The translations under genes and the position numbers were made by a program. The notes beneath the pieces were generated by a model that worked only from the letters and a program-made list of their open reading frames with translations, made no database searches and was not told the origin of the DNA. Shown piece by piece: positions 1-7,806 of a stretch of DNA of 64,000 bases; within the stretch, counting starts at the first letter, position 1; the number at the start of each line of letters is the position of its first letter. Source of the stretch: JAOXRU01 sp965247735 (GTDB taxonomy: Bacteria; Bacteroidota; Bacteroidia; Flavobacteriales; Flavobacteriaceae); NCBI GenBank assembly GCA_965247735.1, contig CBDFHN010000002.1:868001-932000 (forward strand), read 5' to 3'.

Positions 1-1128
1 GTAGTAATACAAGATGTACCTGATTACGCTACTGTAGCAGGAAACCCTAGTAAAATACTAAAAGCTAAAGAATACAGGTTAGAAGTTAAAAAATTAAGAG
101 ATAAATCCGAAATACAAGCTTATACAGACCTAATTACTACATATTGGGAAAACAACATCTACTACTCATACGAGTATTTAAAATACTATGAGACCCCAAA
201 AATAGGACTACACTACTTCCTTTTAACTGAAGCTGGTACTCCAAAAACTATAATGCCCTTTTATGTTCGTAAAATAGAAGGACTATCTAACTATAATGAT
301 GTTATCACACCTTACGGATACGGAGGCCCAATATATTCTAAAAACACTAAATCAAATGTACTTTCTGAATTCTGGAGGCTTGTAGATGATTGGTATTTAA
401 AGAATAATATCGTAACTGAGTTTGTTCGTTTTAATCTAAATGGCAATCACTTGAATTATACTGGAAAACTTATTAGTACACTTTTAAACGTTAAAGGAGT
501 TATAAAAACTGATGATGAAAAACAATGGAATCAATTTTCTAAAAAGGTTAGGAACAATTATAGAAAGGCAGAAAAATGTAATTTAGAATTCTCTATTTAT
601 CATGGACAAACGATAACAGAAGATGTCATTACACAATTTCACACTGTCTATACAGAAACAATGGAAAGAAACAAAGCAAAGGATATATTCTTTTTCCCTA
701 AGCAATATTTCGAGAACATGATTCATGCAAATCCAGATAGTTTCGCTATAGCTATAACACATAAAGACAATATTACCTATTCTACGGAGCTTATTATTAT
801 AAATAACAATGTATTATATGCCTTTTTAGGAGGTACTAGAGCTAAATATTTCGAAACCAGGCCTAATGACCATCTCAGAGTAGAAATACTAAGATGGGCC
901 GTAAGAAACAACAAAGAACACTATGTTTTAGGTGGAGGATTAAAAGATTTTGACAATTTGTATAAAAGCAAAAAAGCATTTTTCCCAAAAGATAATGATG
1001 CCATGTATTATACGGGAAGAAAAATAATTAATCAAGAAATATATGATAAACTAGCAAAAACAACATGCATTAAAAAAGATGAAGTTTCTGATTGTGATTA
1101 TTTTCCACTATATCGGGATAATGATTGA
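1..1128 (+). CDS. Hexapeptide acyltransferase fused to FemAB/GNAT-like domain (5' partial)
   Basis: The reading frame is open from the first base of the window, so the gene starts upstream. The first about 20 residues (VVIQDVPDYATVAGNPSKIL) match the C-terminal signature of left-handed beta-helix (hexapeptide-repeat) acyltransferases, in which the VAGNPAK-type turn closes the helix. After a charged linker the protein continues, with no stop, into about 320 residues resembling FemAB/GNAT-fold acyl or aminoacyl transferases, including a YGYGGP motif and a GGGLKDFDNLYKSK segment near the C-terminus. The next gene is a paralogue of this second half. A role in decorating a surface polysaccharide is inferred from the family pair and from the nearby MBOAT/SGNH genes; the substrate is unknown. 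An internal ATG at 253 exists, but starting there would cut the second domain, so I do not favour it. Confidence 0.75.
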   Translation, partial: VVIQDVPDYATVAGNPSKILKAKEYRLEVKKLRDKSEIQAYTDLITTYWENNIYYSYEYLKYYETPKIGLHYFLLTEAGTPKTIMPFYVRKIEGLSNYNDVITPYGYGGPIYSKNTKSNVLSEFWRLVDDWYLKNNIVTEFVRFNLNGNHLNYTGKLISTLLNVKGVIKTDDEKQWNQFSKKVRNNYRKAEKCNLEFSIYHGQTITEDVITQFHTVYTETMERNKAKDIFFFPKQYFENMIHANPDSFAIAITHKDNITYSTELIIINNNVLYAFLGGTRAKYFETRPNDHLRVEILRWAVRNNKEHYVLGGGLKDFDNLYKSKKAFFPKDNDAMYYTGRKIINQEIYDKLAKTTCIKKDEVSDCDYFPLYRDND

Positions 1129-1216
1129 ATAATATTATTAAACATATTAACCCAATCTCTTGAATTTATTACTCCTAAAATAAAAAATAAACTTGAACGG
1201 TTTTACCCAAGCTAGA

Positions 1217-2278
1217 ATGACTAATAACATAGACAAACATATAACAGTAAGTGTAGTTAAAGAAAAAAAGAAGTGGGATACAGAAATTAAGAATCTTGAT
1301 TCATACGATTTTTATCACACCTATGATTATCATCAATTAGCTAAACAAAAAAATGAATCGGCAATTTTATTTGTATATGAATTAAATGAACTAACAATAG
1401 CATTACCTCTACTAATACGTTCAATAAAAGAAACTAGCTATTTTGATGCCACTTCTGTATACGGATATGCTGGACCGATTTCTAAAAACATCCCTGATGA
1501 CTTTGACTCTAGTAACTTCAACCAAAAATTATTAGAATTTTTAAAATCTAATAATATTATCGCGGTATTTTCTCGCCTAAATCCATTTATCAAAAACCAA
1601 GAAAGTATAATCGGTACATTAGGCACAATCGAAAGCATTGGATCCGTTGTGAATATAGATCTCACAAAGGATATTGATACTCAAAAAACTTCATATTCTA
1701 AAACCACGAAACGATATCTAAATAAAACAAAAAAAATATGTTCAGTTATTACAAGTGATAAAGAAGAGGACATTATTACATTTATTGACCTCTATCATGA
1801 AAACATGAAAAGGGTAAACGCCAAAGACTCTTATTTTTTTGACAAAGAATATGTTTATAAAATTCTAAATAGTGATGCATATAATGCTGAAGTTTTATTT
1901 GCAGTAATGAACGAAACTAAAGAAATTATCTCAGCAGCTATAATGGTAAAAACTAATGAAAAAATTATTCAGTATCACATTTCTGGAACAAGAACAAAAC
2001 ATCTAAATCTTACACCAATAAGATTATTAATTGACGAAATGAGAATCAAAGGAACCAAAGAAAACTATACCTATTTTAATCTAGGAGGTGGTTTAGGAAG
2101 CCAAGAAGACACCTTGTTTCAATTTAAAGCTTCTTTTTCAAAAGATTTTAAAGATTTCAAGATTTGGAAACACATTATTGATACTGACATATACGATGAA
2201 CTTGTAGAAAAAAACATTGCTCTAAAAGACATTGATAAAAATAATGTAAGCTTTTTTCCTTTATACAGATATGAATAA
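1217..2278 (+). CDS. FemAB/GNAT-like acyltransferase, paralogue of upstream domain
   Basis: This 353-residue soluble protein has no signal peptide. It resembles the second half of the preceding gene: both have a YGY(G/A)GP motif around residues 80-90, an ENMKR.NAKDSYFF-type stretch near the middle, an HxSGTR.KH-like segment and a LGGG motif followed by an FK(A/S)xF stretch near the C-terminus. The family is the FemAB-related GNAT group found in Bacteroidetes polysaccharide clusters; the substrate is unknown. The frame also allows a TTG start 24 bases upstream at 1193, but the ATG at 1217 gives a more natural N-terminus. It lies 88 bases after the preceding gene and is followed directly by a strong terminator hairpin, so it is the last gene of a plus-strand unit. 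Confidence 0.7.
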   Translation: MTNNIDKHITVSVVKEKKKWDTEIKNLDSYDFYHTYDYHQLAKQKNESAILFVYELNELTIALPLLIRSIKETSYFDATSVYGYAGPISKNIPDDFDSSNFNQKLLEFLKSNNIIAVFSRLNPFIKNQESIIGTLGTIESIGSVVNIDLTKDIDTQKTSYSKTTKRYLNKTKKICSVITSDKEEDIITFIDLYHENMKRVNAKDSYFFDKEYVYKILNSDAYNAEVLFAVMNETKEIISAAIMVKTNEKIIQYHISGTRTKHLNLTPIRLLIDEMRIKGTKENYTYFNLGGGLGSQEDTLFQFKASFSKDFKDFKIWKHIIDTDIYDELVEKNIALKDIDKNNVSFFPLYRYE

Positions 2279-2280
2279 TA

Positions 2281-2322
2281 AAAAACTGAGGCTATAATGT
2301 ATTATAGTCTCAGTTTTTCTTT
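2281..2322. terminator. Intrinsic terminator, convergent genes
   Basis: A long stem pairs AAAACTGAGGCTATAAT with ATTATAGTCTCAGTTTT and is followed by a T-rich run on the plus strand. It starts directly after the stop at 2278. The A-run on the other side means it may also work for the minus-strand gene ending at 2457. Confidence 0.85.
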
Positions 2323-2456
2323 TTAACTGTCCCGTCATAAAATAATGATGAAAAAAAATCGTTATAAATGGAAAAAAACATACTGAGAAAGACTACACCC
2401 TACGTCTAATTAAAAAGTTATAGTTAGAAAAACTAAGCGTAAACAAGAAGTTTTTT

Positions 2457-3395
2457 TTACTTTTTAAAATAATCAGCTATTACATCCACAACCAATCCTC
2501 TTCCATGAGTACTCCAATGCTGATCATAAACTAAATCCGTTTTTTCTTGACTTTTTAAAAATTCATTTCCAAAATCTATCACTGAAATTTCTTTTTTTTC
2601 AATATTCCTAAGAAAATCATCACTACATAAACGTCCATCAATCAAAAGCACATACTTATCTAAATCTAAAGGGTCTTTTTCTAGCAATAGGTTAAAATTG
2701 CTTAAATAGACACTATCTTTACTTTTACCTTTTGCTCCATCTCCTATTCCCTGTTTAACACCTGATAAAAAACCTTTTATCCTTCCAACTTTATTTGTCA
2801 AAGCAGAAATAGCACCAATATCTTTTAAATACACCAATAATTTCACCTTTTTAATCGCTCTATTTATAGAAGTATTCAATGATAATCTACTAGAAACAGC
2901 ATATGAACTTCTAGTCAAGTCATCTGTATACCGCATATAGATAACCACCTTATCCATTTGATCGAACAATTCCTTATACTCATGAATTAAATGCAACTGA
3001 TCTACTAAATCGTAGCCTGCATATCCAAATTCAAAAACTTTTGTATCACTTAGTTTTTTTTCTATTTGTTGCCCTAAAGAATTATCATAATTAGTATGAA
3101 ATCCCTCGATAAAAGAATCACCAACCAAGGCTATGTTATATTCTTTCGAATCTGGCTTGTAATCATCATATACAGAGTTAAAACCAAATGAATTAATGCG
3201 ATACTTTCCAACATTTTGTCTCCTATTACCTGTTACAGAATATCCAGTTTGATTAGGAACCCATTTCTCAACTTGATTTTTATCCAAAAAACGTTGTGGC
3301 CTTTCATTATGCAAATGAAATACCCGTACAATTAATTCTAGTGCAAGAACTATTACAATTCCATAAATGGTTATTTTTTTTAAAAACTGTAGCAT
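2457..3395 (-). CDS. SGNH/GDSL-like protein, partner of MBOAT
   Basis: This 312-residue protein has one N-terminal hydrophobic segment (about residues 8-25) that should anchor it in the inner membrane. A GDSF block at about residue 92 carries the nucleophile serine of SGNH hydrolases. A YDQHWSTHG segment near residue 292 fits the D-x-x-H block that supplies the catalytic Asp and His. It begins 2 bases after the MBOAT gene. In known systems such as alginate acetylation, MBOAT proteins work with SGNH-like proteins that transfer or remove O-acetyl groups outside the membrane. An acetyltransferase partner role is therefore inferred; a plain esterase is the alternative. Confidence 0.7.
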   Translation of the reverse strand: MLQFLKKITIYGIVIVLALELIVRVFHLHNERPQRFLDKNQVEKWVPNQTGYSVTGNRRQNVGKYRINSFGFNSVYDDYKPDSKEYNIALVGDSFIEGFHTNYDNSLGQQIEKKLSDTKVFEFGYAGYDLVDQLHLIHEYKELFDQMDKVVIYMRYTDDLTRSSYAVSSRLSLNTSINRAIKKVKLLVYLKDIGAISALTNKVGRIKGFLSGVKQGIGDGAKGKSKDSVYLSNFNLLLEKDPLDLDKYVLLIDGRLCSDDFLRNIEKKEISVIDFGNEFLKSQEKTDLVYDQHWSTHGRGLVVDVIADYFKK

Positions 3396-3397
3396 AA

Positions 3398-4849
3398 CTA
3401 AAATTGAAAATATATAAATGAGCGATCTACTCCATCATCATAAAAAAGTAATAATGAAATAACAATGATTATATATGAAACAAGTCTCAAATATTTATTC
3501 TTAAAAAGAAACGGATTTCGCTCATCCTTTCTAATTATGTATTCAAAAAGAACAAATACAATAACTAAAATAAAATAATCAACCATTCGGTATCCTCTTG
3601 GATGCAAATAAGTAAAATGGCTAAAATCAAAAAACATTTTATTTAAATAACTGAAAGATGATTCAATAGTATCACTTCTAAAAAAGATCCATCCAATAGT
3701 TACGACTGTAAAAGTCCAAAAAATCTTAGCTCCTTGTGCAAAAAAAGCTGGTATTGATTCCAAAAGATTTACATCTTCTAAAAAACGTCTATTTTTTCCA
3801 CTTATTAATGAAGGAACAAATAGCAATGCATGAAAAACTCCCCAAACAACAAATGTCCAATTGGCACCATGCCAAAATCCACTTACTACAAAAATCACCA
3901 AAACATTTCTAATAACTACACCTTTACTACCACCTCTTGATCCTCCTAATGGAATATACAGATAATCTCTAAACCAAGTTGACAAAGAAATATGCCATCT
4001 TCTCCAAAACTCTCCAATATTTCTGGAAAAATATGGAAATTTAAAGTTCGATTTCAACTCAATACCAAACAACTTAGACGTTCCGATTGCTATATCTGAA
4101 TATCCACTAAAATCTCCATAAATCTGAAAACCAAAAAAAACAGCTCCCATAACAAGTGTAGTACTAGAATAATTAGCGCTGTTTAAGAAAACATCGTCAA
4201 CAATAGGCCCTAAACTATCTGCTATTACCATTTTTTTAAATAATCCCCATAAAATTAACTTTAAACCTGCTACAGATTGCTCATAGGAAAACTTCCTGCT
4301 TTTAAGTATTTGCGGTAGTAAATTTGTCGCCCGTTCTATTGGTCCTGCTACTAACTGTGGAAAGAAACTAACAAAAGCTGTAAAAGCTATTAAATCTTTA
4401 GTTGGCTCTAATTTCTTTTTATAGACATCTATAGTATAACTTAATGTTTGAAATGTGTAAAAACTGATTCCCACAGGTAGTATAATATTCAAACGCTCTG
4501 CTCCTATTTTTGCTCCGAAAAACGAAAAGGAGTCCACAAAACTATCTAAGAAAAAATTATAATATTTAAAAAAACCTAAAAAACCTAAATTTATACAAAT
4601 ACTAATCCACAAATACAGCTTACGTCTAGCAATACGTTCTTCATCTCTCAGTAAGTTTCCTATACTAAAATCTACAAGAGTACTAAATACAATCAAAAAA
4701 AGAAATCGCCAGTCCCACCATCCATAAAACAAATAGCTGGCTATTACAATTAAAAAATTTTGTGCTTTTAAATTCCGCTGAGTCACAAACCAGTACAGAA
4801 AAAAAACAATTGGAATAAAGATTGCGAAATCTATGGAGTTAAATAACAT
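3398..4849 (-). CDS. MBOAT family O-acyltransferase (AlgI-like)
   Basis: The 483-residue protein is a multi-pass membrane protein with hydrophobic segments along its length. It shows the hallmark MBOAT stretch GDFSGYSDIAIG near residue 245 and the catalytic-histidine region SGFWHGANWTF near residue 325. The FWRRWHISLS.WFRDYLYIPLGG block is typical of AlgI/DltB/PatA-type polysaccharide O-acetyltransferases. It probably moves acetyl groups from a cytoplasmic donor across the inner membrane to an extracellular glycan. It is 2 bases from the SGNH gene and 5 bases after the OmpA-like gene, so the three are likely cotranscribed. The acceptor polymer cannot be told from the sequence. Confidence 0.88.
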   Translation of the reverse strand: MLFNSIDFAIFIPIVFFLYWFVTQRNLKAQNFLIVIASYLFYGWWDWRFLFLIVFSTLVDFSIGNLLRDEERIARRKLYLWISICINLGFLGFFKYYNFFLDSFVDSFSFFGAKIGAERLNIILPVGISFYTFQTLSYTIDVYKKKLEPTKDLIAFTAFVSFFPQLVAGPIERATNLLPQILKSRKFSYEQSVAGLKLILWGLFKKMVIADSLGPIVDDVFLNSANYSSTTLVMGAVFFGFQIYGDFSGYSDIAIGTSKLFGIELKSNFKFPYFSRNIGEFWRRWHISLSTWFRDYLYIPLGGSRGGSKGVVIRNVLVIFVVSGFWHGANWTFVVWGVFHALLFVPSLISGKNRRFLEDVNLLESIPAFFAQGAKIFWTFTVVTIGWIFFRSDTIESSFSYLNKMFFDFSHFTYLHPRGYRMVDYFILVIVFVLFEYIIRKDERNPFLFKNKYLRLVSYIIIVISLLLFYDDGVDRSFIYFQF

Positions 4850-4854
4850 TGGAA

Positions 4855-6036
4855 TTAATTATTAAACTTTATAATTATAAACTCAGAACTTCTATTTTCT
4901 TTATGCTGCGCTTCTCTACATTTAACTCCATCCGAACATTCGTTTTTTAAACGCTCTTCTCCCCAACCATTAGCAGTCACCTTATCTTCTGAAACTCCTT
5001 TTTTCAATAAATACTCCAAAGTCCTGTTTGCCCTTCTTTCTGACAACCATTTATTATATTTTGCCGTTCCTCTACTATCCGTATATGAATTAATTTCTAT
5101 TGAAATTTCGGAATGAATTTGCATCAATTGAGCTAAACTTTCTAACGTTTCTTTTGATTTGTTATTTAAATACGAAGAGTCAAAACCAAAATACACTCCA
5201 CCCAATTCCTTAACTTCGGCTATGATACCCTTTTTTCTCGCTTGCTCTTTTTCGTCTTGTTCTTTTCTAGTTCTTTCTAGTTCGGCAAGGCGGTTTAGCT
5301 CTTTTTGACGTTCTAATTCATCTGCTAGTTTCTTATCCGTAATCTCTTTAGCTATGGAATCAGTAACTCTTTGCTGCTCTTCTTCATAAGCAATAGTATT
5401 AGCTAATTTTTCTTTTCCTTTTTTGCTTAATTCTTTATTTATACCAAAACGATAAACCATACCTGCTGCATGCTGAATATAATTAGTAGCCTCAGTTTTC
5501 ATTGCCCATTTTCCCGAAGAATTAAAATCAACACCTATATTATCCGTAAACCATAATCTGAAACCAACTACTCCATTGTAAGTTCCTCTACTTACATCAT
5601 TTGCATTTGTATAACCAAGTCCTACCCCCAAATAAGGATCGAACCAAGCAGTATTACCAATTATCTTATTAAGATCATAACTAAACCTAAAATCACCTGC
5701 ATAAAAGTCTCTTTCAACAAGATTTACCACTCCATCAATTACTTTTCCTTTAGCATACTTATTATAACTAGCAATAAGTTCTAGTCCTATTCCGTTTTTC
5801 AAATATCTCCCAAAAGATAATCGAGAAGGATATGGAGCAACATTCCAATGATCTCCAGCTGTTAGTAACTCATTAAAAGAAGAACCAGAATCGTCTACTA
5901 TATTCATTCCTAAACCTATAACCCAGGAACTTTTTACTATACTATCATTTTTTGTAAGAGGTGATGGTTTTTCTATCTGAGCAAAAACACTATTAGATAA
6001 TATAATAGCAATTACGACAACATAGATTTGTTTCAT
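4855..6036 (-). CDS. OmpA family outer-membrane protein
   Basis: A signal peptide (about residues 1-19, ending VFAQ) precedes a membrane beta-barrel-like region to about residue 200. A strongly charged Lys/Glu-rich coiled-coil linker (about 200-270) follows, and then a C-terminal OmpA/MotB domain. That domain has the YFGFDSSYLNNKS start and an SYTDSRGTAKYN.WLSERRA core, the usual peptidoglycan (diaminopimelate) binding signature. The protein would tie the outer membrane to peptidoglycan. It is the first gene of a likely three-gene unit with the MBOAT and SGNH genes, preceded by a good flavobacterial promoter match. Confidence 0.85.
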   Translation of the reverse strand: MKQIYVVVIAIILSNSVFAQIEKPSPLTKNDSIVKSSWVIGLGMNIVDDSGSSFNELLTAGDHWNVAPYPSRLSFGRYLKNGIGLELIASYNKYAKGKVIDGVVNLVERDFYAGDFRFSYDLNKIIGNTAWFDPYLGVGLGYTNANDVSRGTYNGVVGFRLWFTDNIGVDFNSSGKWAMKTEATNYIQHAAGMVYRFGINKELSKKGKEKLANTIAYEEEQQRVTDSIAKEITDKKLADELERQKELNRLAELERTRKEQDEKEQARKKGIIAEVKELGGVYFGFDSSYLNNKSKETLESLAQLMQIHSEISIEINSYTDSRGTAKYNKWLSERRANRTLEYLLKKGVSEDKVTANGWGEERLKNECSDGVKCREAQHKENRSSEFIIIKFNN

Positions 6037-6056
6037 AACATTGTGAGGTTAGTGCA

Positions 6057-6086
6057 CAAAAATATCTTTGCACAACGCAGTCCCAA
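6057..6086 (-). promoter_or_regulatory. Candidate promoter of OmpA-MBOAT-SGNH unit
   Basis: Read on the minus strand this is TTG, 19 bases, TATTTTTG. It matches the flavobacterial consensus TTG-N17-23-TAnnTTTG. The -7 box ends about 20 bases before the start codon at 6036. Confidence 0.55.
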
Positions 6087-6179
6087 AATAAAAACCGTTA
6101 ACTGTTGGAAAAATCGATAGATAGCACTTTTCTATCAACAAGAGCTAAGTATAATTAAAAAAATAATCGCTTATTGGAT

Positions 6180-6653
6180 TTACTCTTGTTTTTTAAATAC
6201 TATTTTTTTTAAGGTTAATGGTAATTTTACAATGTTAAAAGGCTGAGTAATTACCATAGCTGACATTTTACCAACATTTCCCTTTTCAGAAACTAATACC
6301 TGTAATTCTTTCTCACTTTCCTTAACACTAACAATGGAGATGCTATTTCCTGCCTCCCTTTTTTCTCCCATGCAAAGCACAATTACCATTTCCTTAGTAA
6401 AATCAATCTTTGGAAGTGCAAAACCTGGTTTTCGTGTCCTATTAATTAGACTATAGAACTGTTGCAACGCTTTTGGTTCTTTTATCACTTGTATCTCTGG
6501 AGTATTAGGGCCACCAAATTCATTTTGTAAGATTATAGAAAACGCTACATTTTTATTTTCGCTATTTTTATCCTGAGAAATTGCATCATTCGTCATTCCA
6601 CAAGAAACCATGATTAATATTATTAGACTGTAAACTGGTTTTGTAAACTTCAT
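6180..6653 (-). CDS. PrcB-like C-terminal domain lipoprotein
   Basis: This 157-residue protein has a lipoprotein signal (MVSC lipobox near residue 18). Its body resembles the PrcB C-terminal domain: a KIDFTKEMVIVLCMGEKREAG stretch (residues about 102-122) followed by alternating beta strands. PrcB of Treponema denticola stabilises the protease PrtP. Members in Bacteroidetes have no established partner, and no protease gene is adjacent here. It follows bshA by 7 bases and probably shares its transcript. Function is best left as unknown periplasmic lipoprotein. Confidence 0.6.
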   Translation of the reverse strand: MKFTKPVYSLIILIMVSCGMTNDAISQDKNSENKNVAFSIILQNEFGGPNTPEIQVIKEPKALQQFYSLINRTRKPGFALPKIDFTKEMVIVLCMGEKREAGNSISIVSVKESEKELQVLVSEKGNVGKMSAMVITQPFNIVKLPLTLKKIVFKKQE

Positions 6654-6660
6654 CTGTATA

Positions 6661-7800
6661 TTATATTAAATTCTTAGCTTTTTCAAAAGCTGAATTATAG
6701 ACCTCTTCATAAAGTGGGACTATATTATTGATATCAAACTTTAACGCTTCTTTGTAAGCATTTATTTTAAATGTTTCCAAAAGAGTGTCGTCTGATAATA
6801 TTTTAATTGCATTAGATGCCATTTCCGTAACCTCACCTACATCACTCAAATACCCACTTACTCCTTCTACATTTACTTCTGACAAACCTCCTGCATTACT
6901 AGAAATAACTGGAACTTTATTAATCATAGCCTCTAAAGCTACCAATCCAAAACTTTCTGTTTCTGATGGTAATAAAAATAAATCTGAAAAACACAAAATA
7001 CGATCTATTTCATTACTGTTTCCAACAAAAATAACCTTATCCTCTATTCCTAGCTCAACACACAAATCTTCAGCATCTTGTTTTTCTGGACCTTCGCCTA
7101 CCATAACCAATTTAGAAGGTATCTTTTTTTGTACTTCATTAAAGATCAGAATAACATCTCCAATCCGCTTTACCTTTCTAAAATTACTAATATGCGTAAT
7201 TATTCTTTCATCTTCATCTGCCATCATAGAACGTTGGCAATCTGTAAATGCAACCTCATGATTCTTAGCATCAATAAAATTCGGAATAACCTCTATTTCG
7301 CCTTTTATATCAAACAGATCAAGAGTATCCTTTTTTAAACTTTCCGAAACTGAAGTTACAATATCAGAATTGTTAATACTAAACGTTACTGCTGGCTTAT
7401 AAAAAGGATGACTCCCTACCAATGTAATATCCGTTCCATGTAATGTCGTCACCATAGGCAATTCAATACCTTCTTCTAATAACATTTGTTTAGCCATATA
7501 CCCAGCATAAGCATGAGGAATTGCATAATGCACATGTAACAACTCAATTTTATGCAGCTTAACAGTATCTACAAGTTTACTAGATAAAGCCAATTCATAG
7601 GGCTGATAATGAAATAGAGGGTATTCAGGTACGTTTACCTCATGGTAATGGATATTACTATTTAGCAACGCTAAACGTACTGGCTGTTTATAGGTGATAA
7701 AATGAATTTCATGACCTCGATTAGCCAAGGCAATTCCTAATTCCGTAGCAACTACACCACTACCTCCAAACGTTGGATAACAAACAATAGCTATCTTCAT
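6661..7800 (-). CDS. bshA: N-acetyl-alpha-D-glucosaminyl L-malate synthase BshA
   Basis: This 379-residue GT-B fold glycosyltransferase of family GT4 is the expected length for BshA. The start MKIAIVCYPTFGGSGVVATE is characteristic of the family and supports this start. The C-terminal domain contains the E-x7-E motif (ETESFGLVALE, about residues 282-292) that binds the UDP-sugar. The enzyme joins UDP-GlcNAc and L-malate, the first step of bacillithiol synthesis, in the cytoplasm. It begins 6 bases after the GH3 fusion gene, an arrangement seen in many Flavobacteriaceae. The later steps (bshB, bshC) are not in the window. Confidence 0.9.
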   Translation of the reverse strand: MKIAIVCYPTFGGSGVVATELGIALANRGHEIHFITYKQPVRLALLNSNIHYHEVNVPEYPLFHYQPYELALSSKLVDTVKLHKIELLHVHYAIPHAYAGYMAKQMLLEEGIELPMVTTLHGTDITLVGSHPFYKPAVTFSINNSDIVTSVSESLKKDTLDLFDIKGEIEVIPNFIDAKNHEVAFTDCQRSMMADEDERIITHISNFRKVKRIGDVILIFNEVQKKIPSKLVMVGEGPEKQDAEDLCVELGIEDKVIFVGNSNEIDRILCFSDLFLLPSETESFGLVALEAMINKVPVISSNAGGLSEVNVEGVSGYLSDVGEVTEMASNAIKILSDDTLLETFKINAYKEALKFDINNIVPLYEEVYNSAFEKAKNLI

Positions 7801-7806
7801 ATTTCT

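Noticed and set aside
1193..1216. TTG start eight codons before the ATG of the second FemAB-like gene
   Set aside because: The extra residues have no family support; the ATG at 1217 is preferred.
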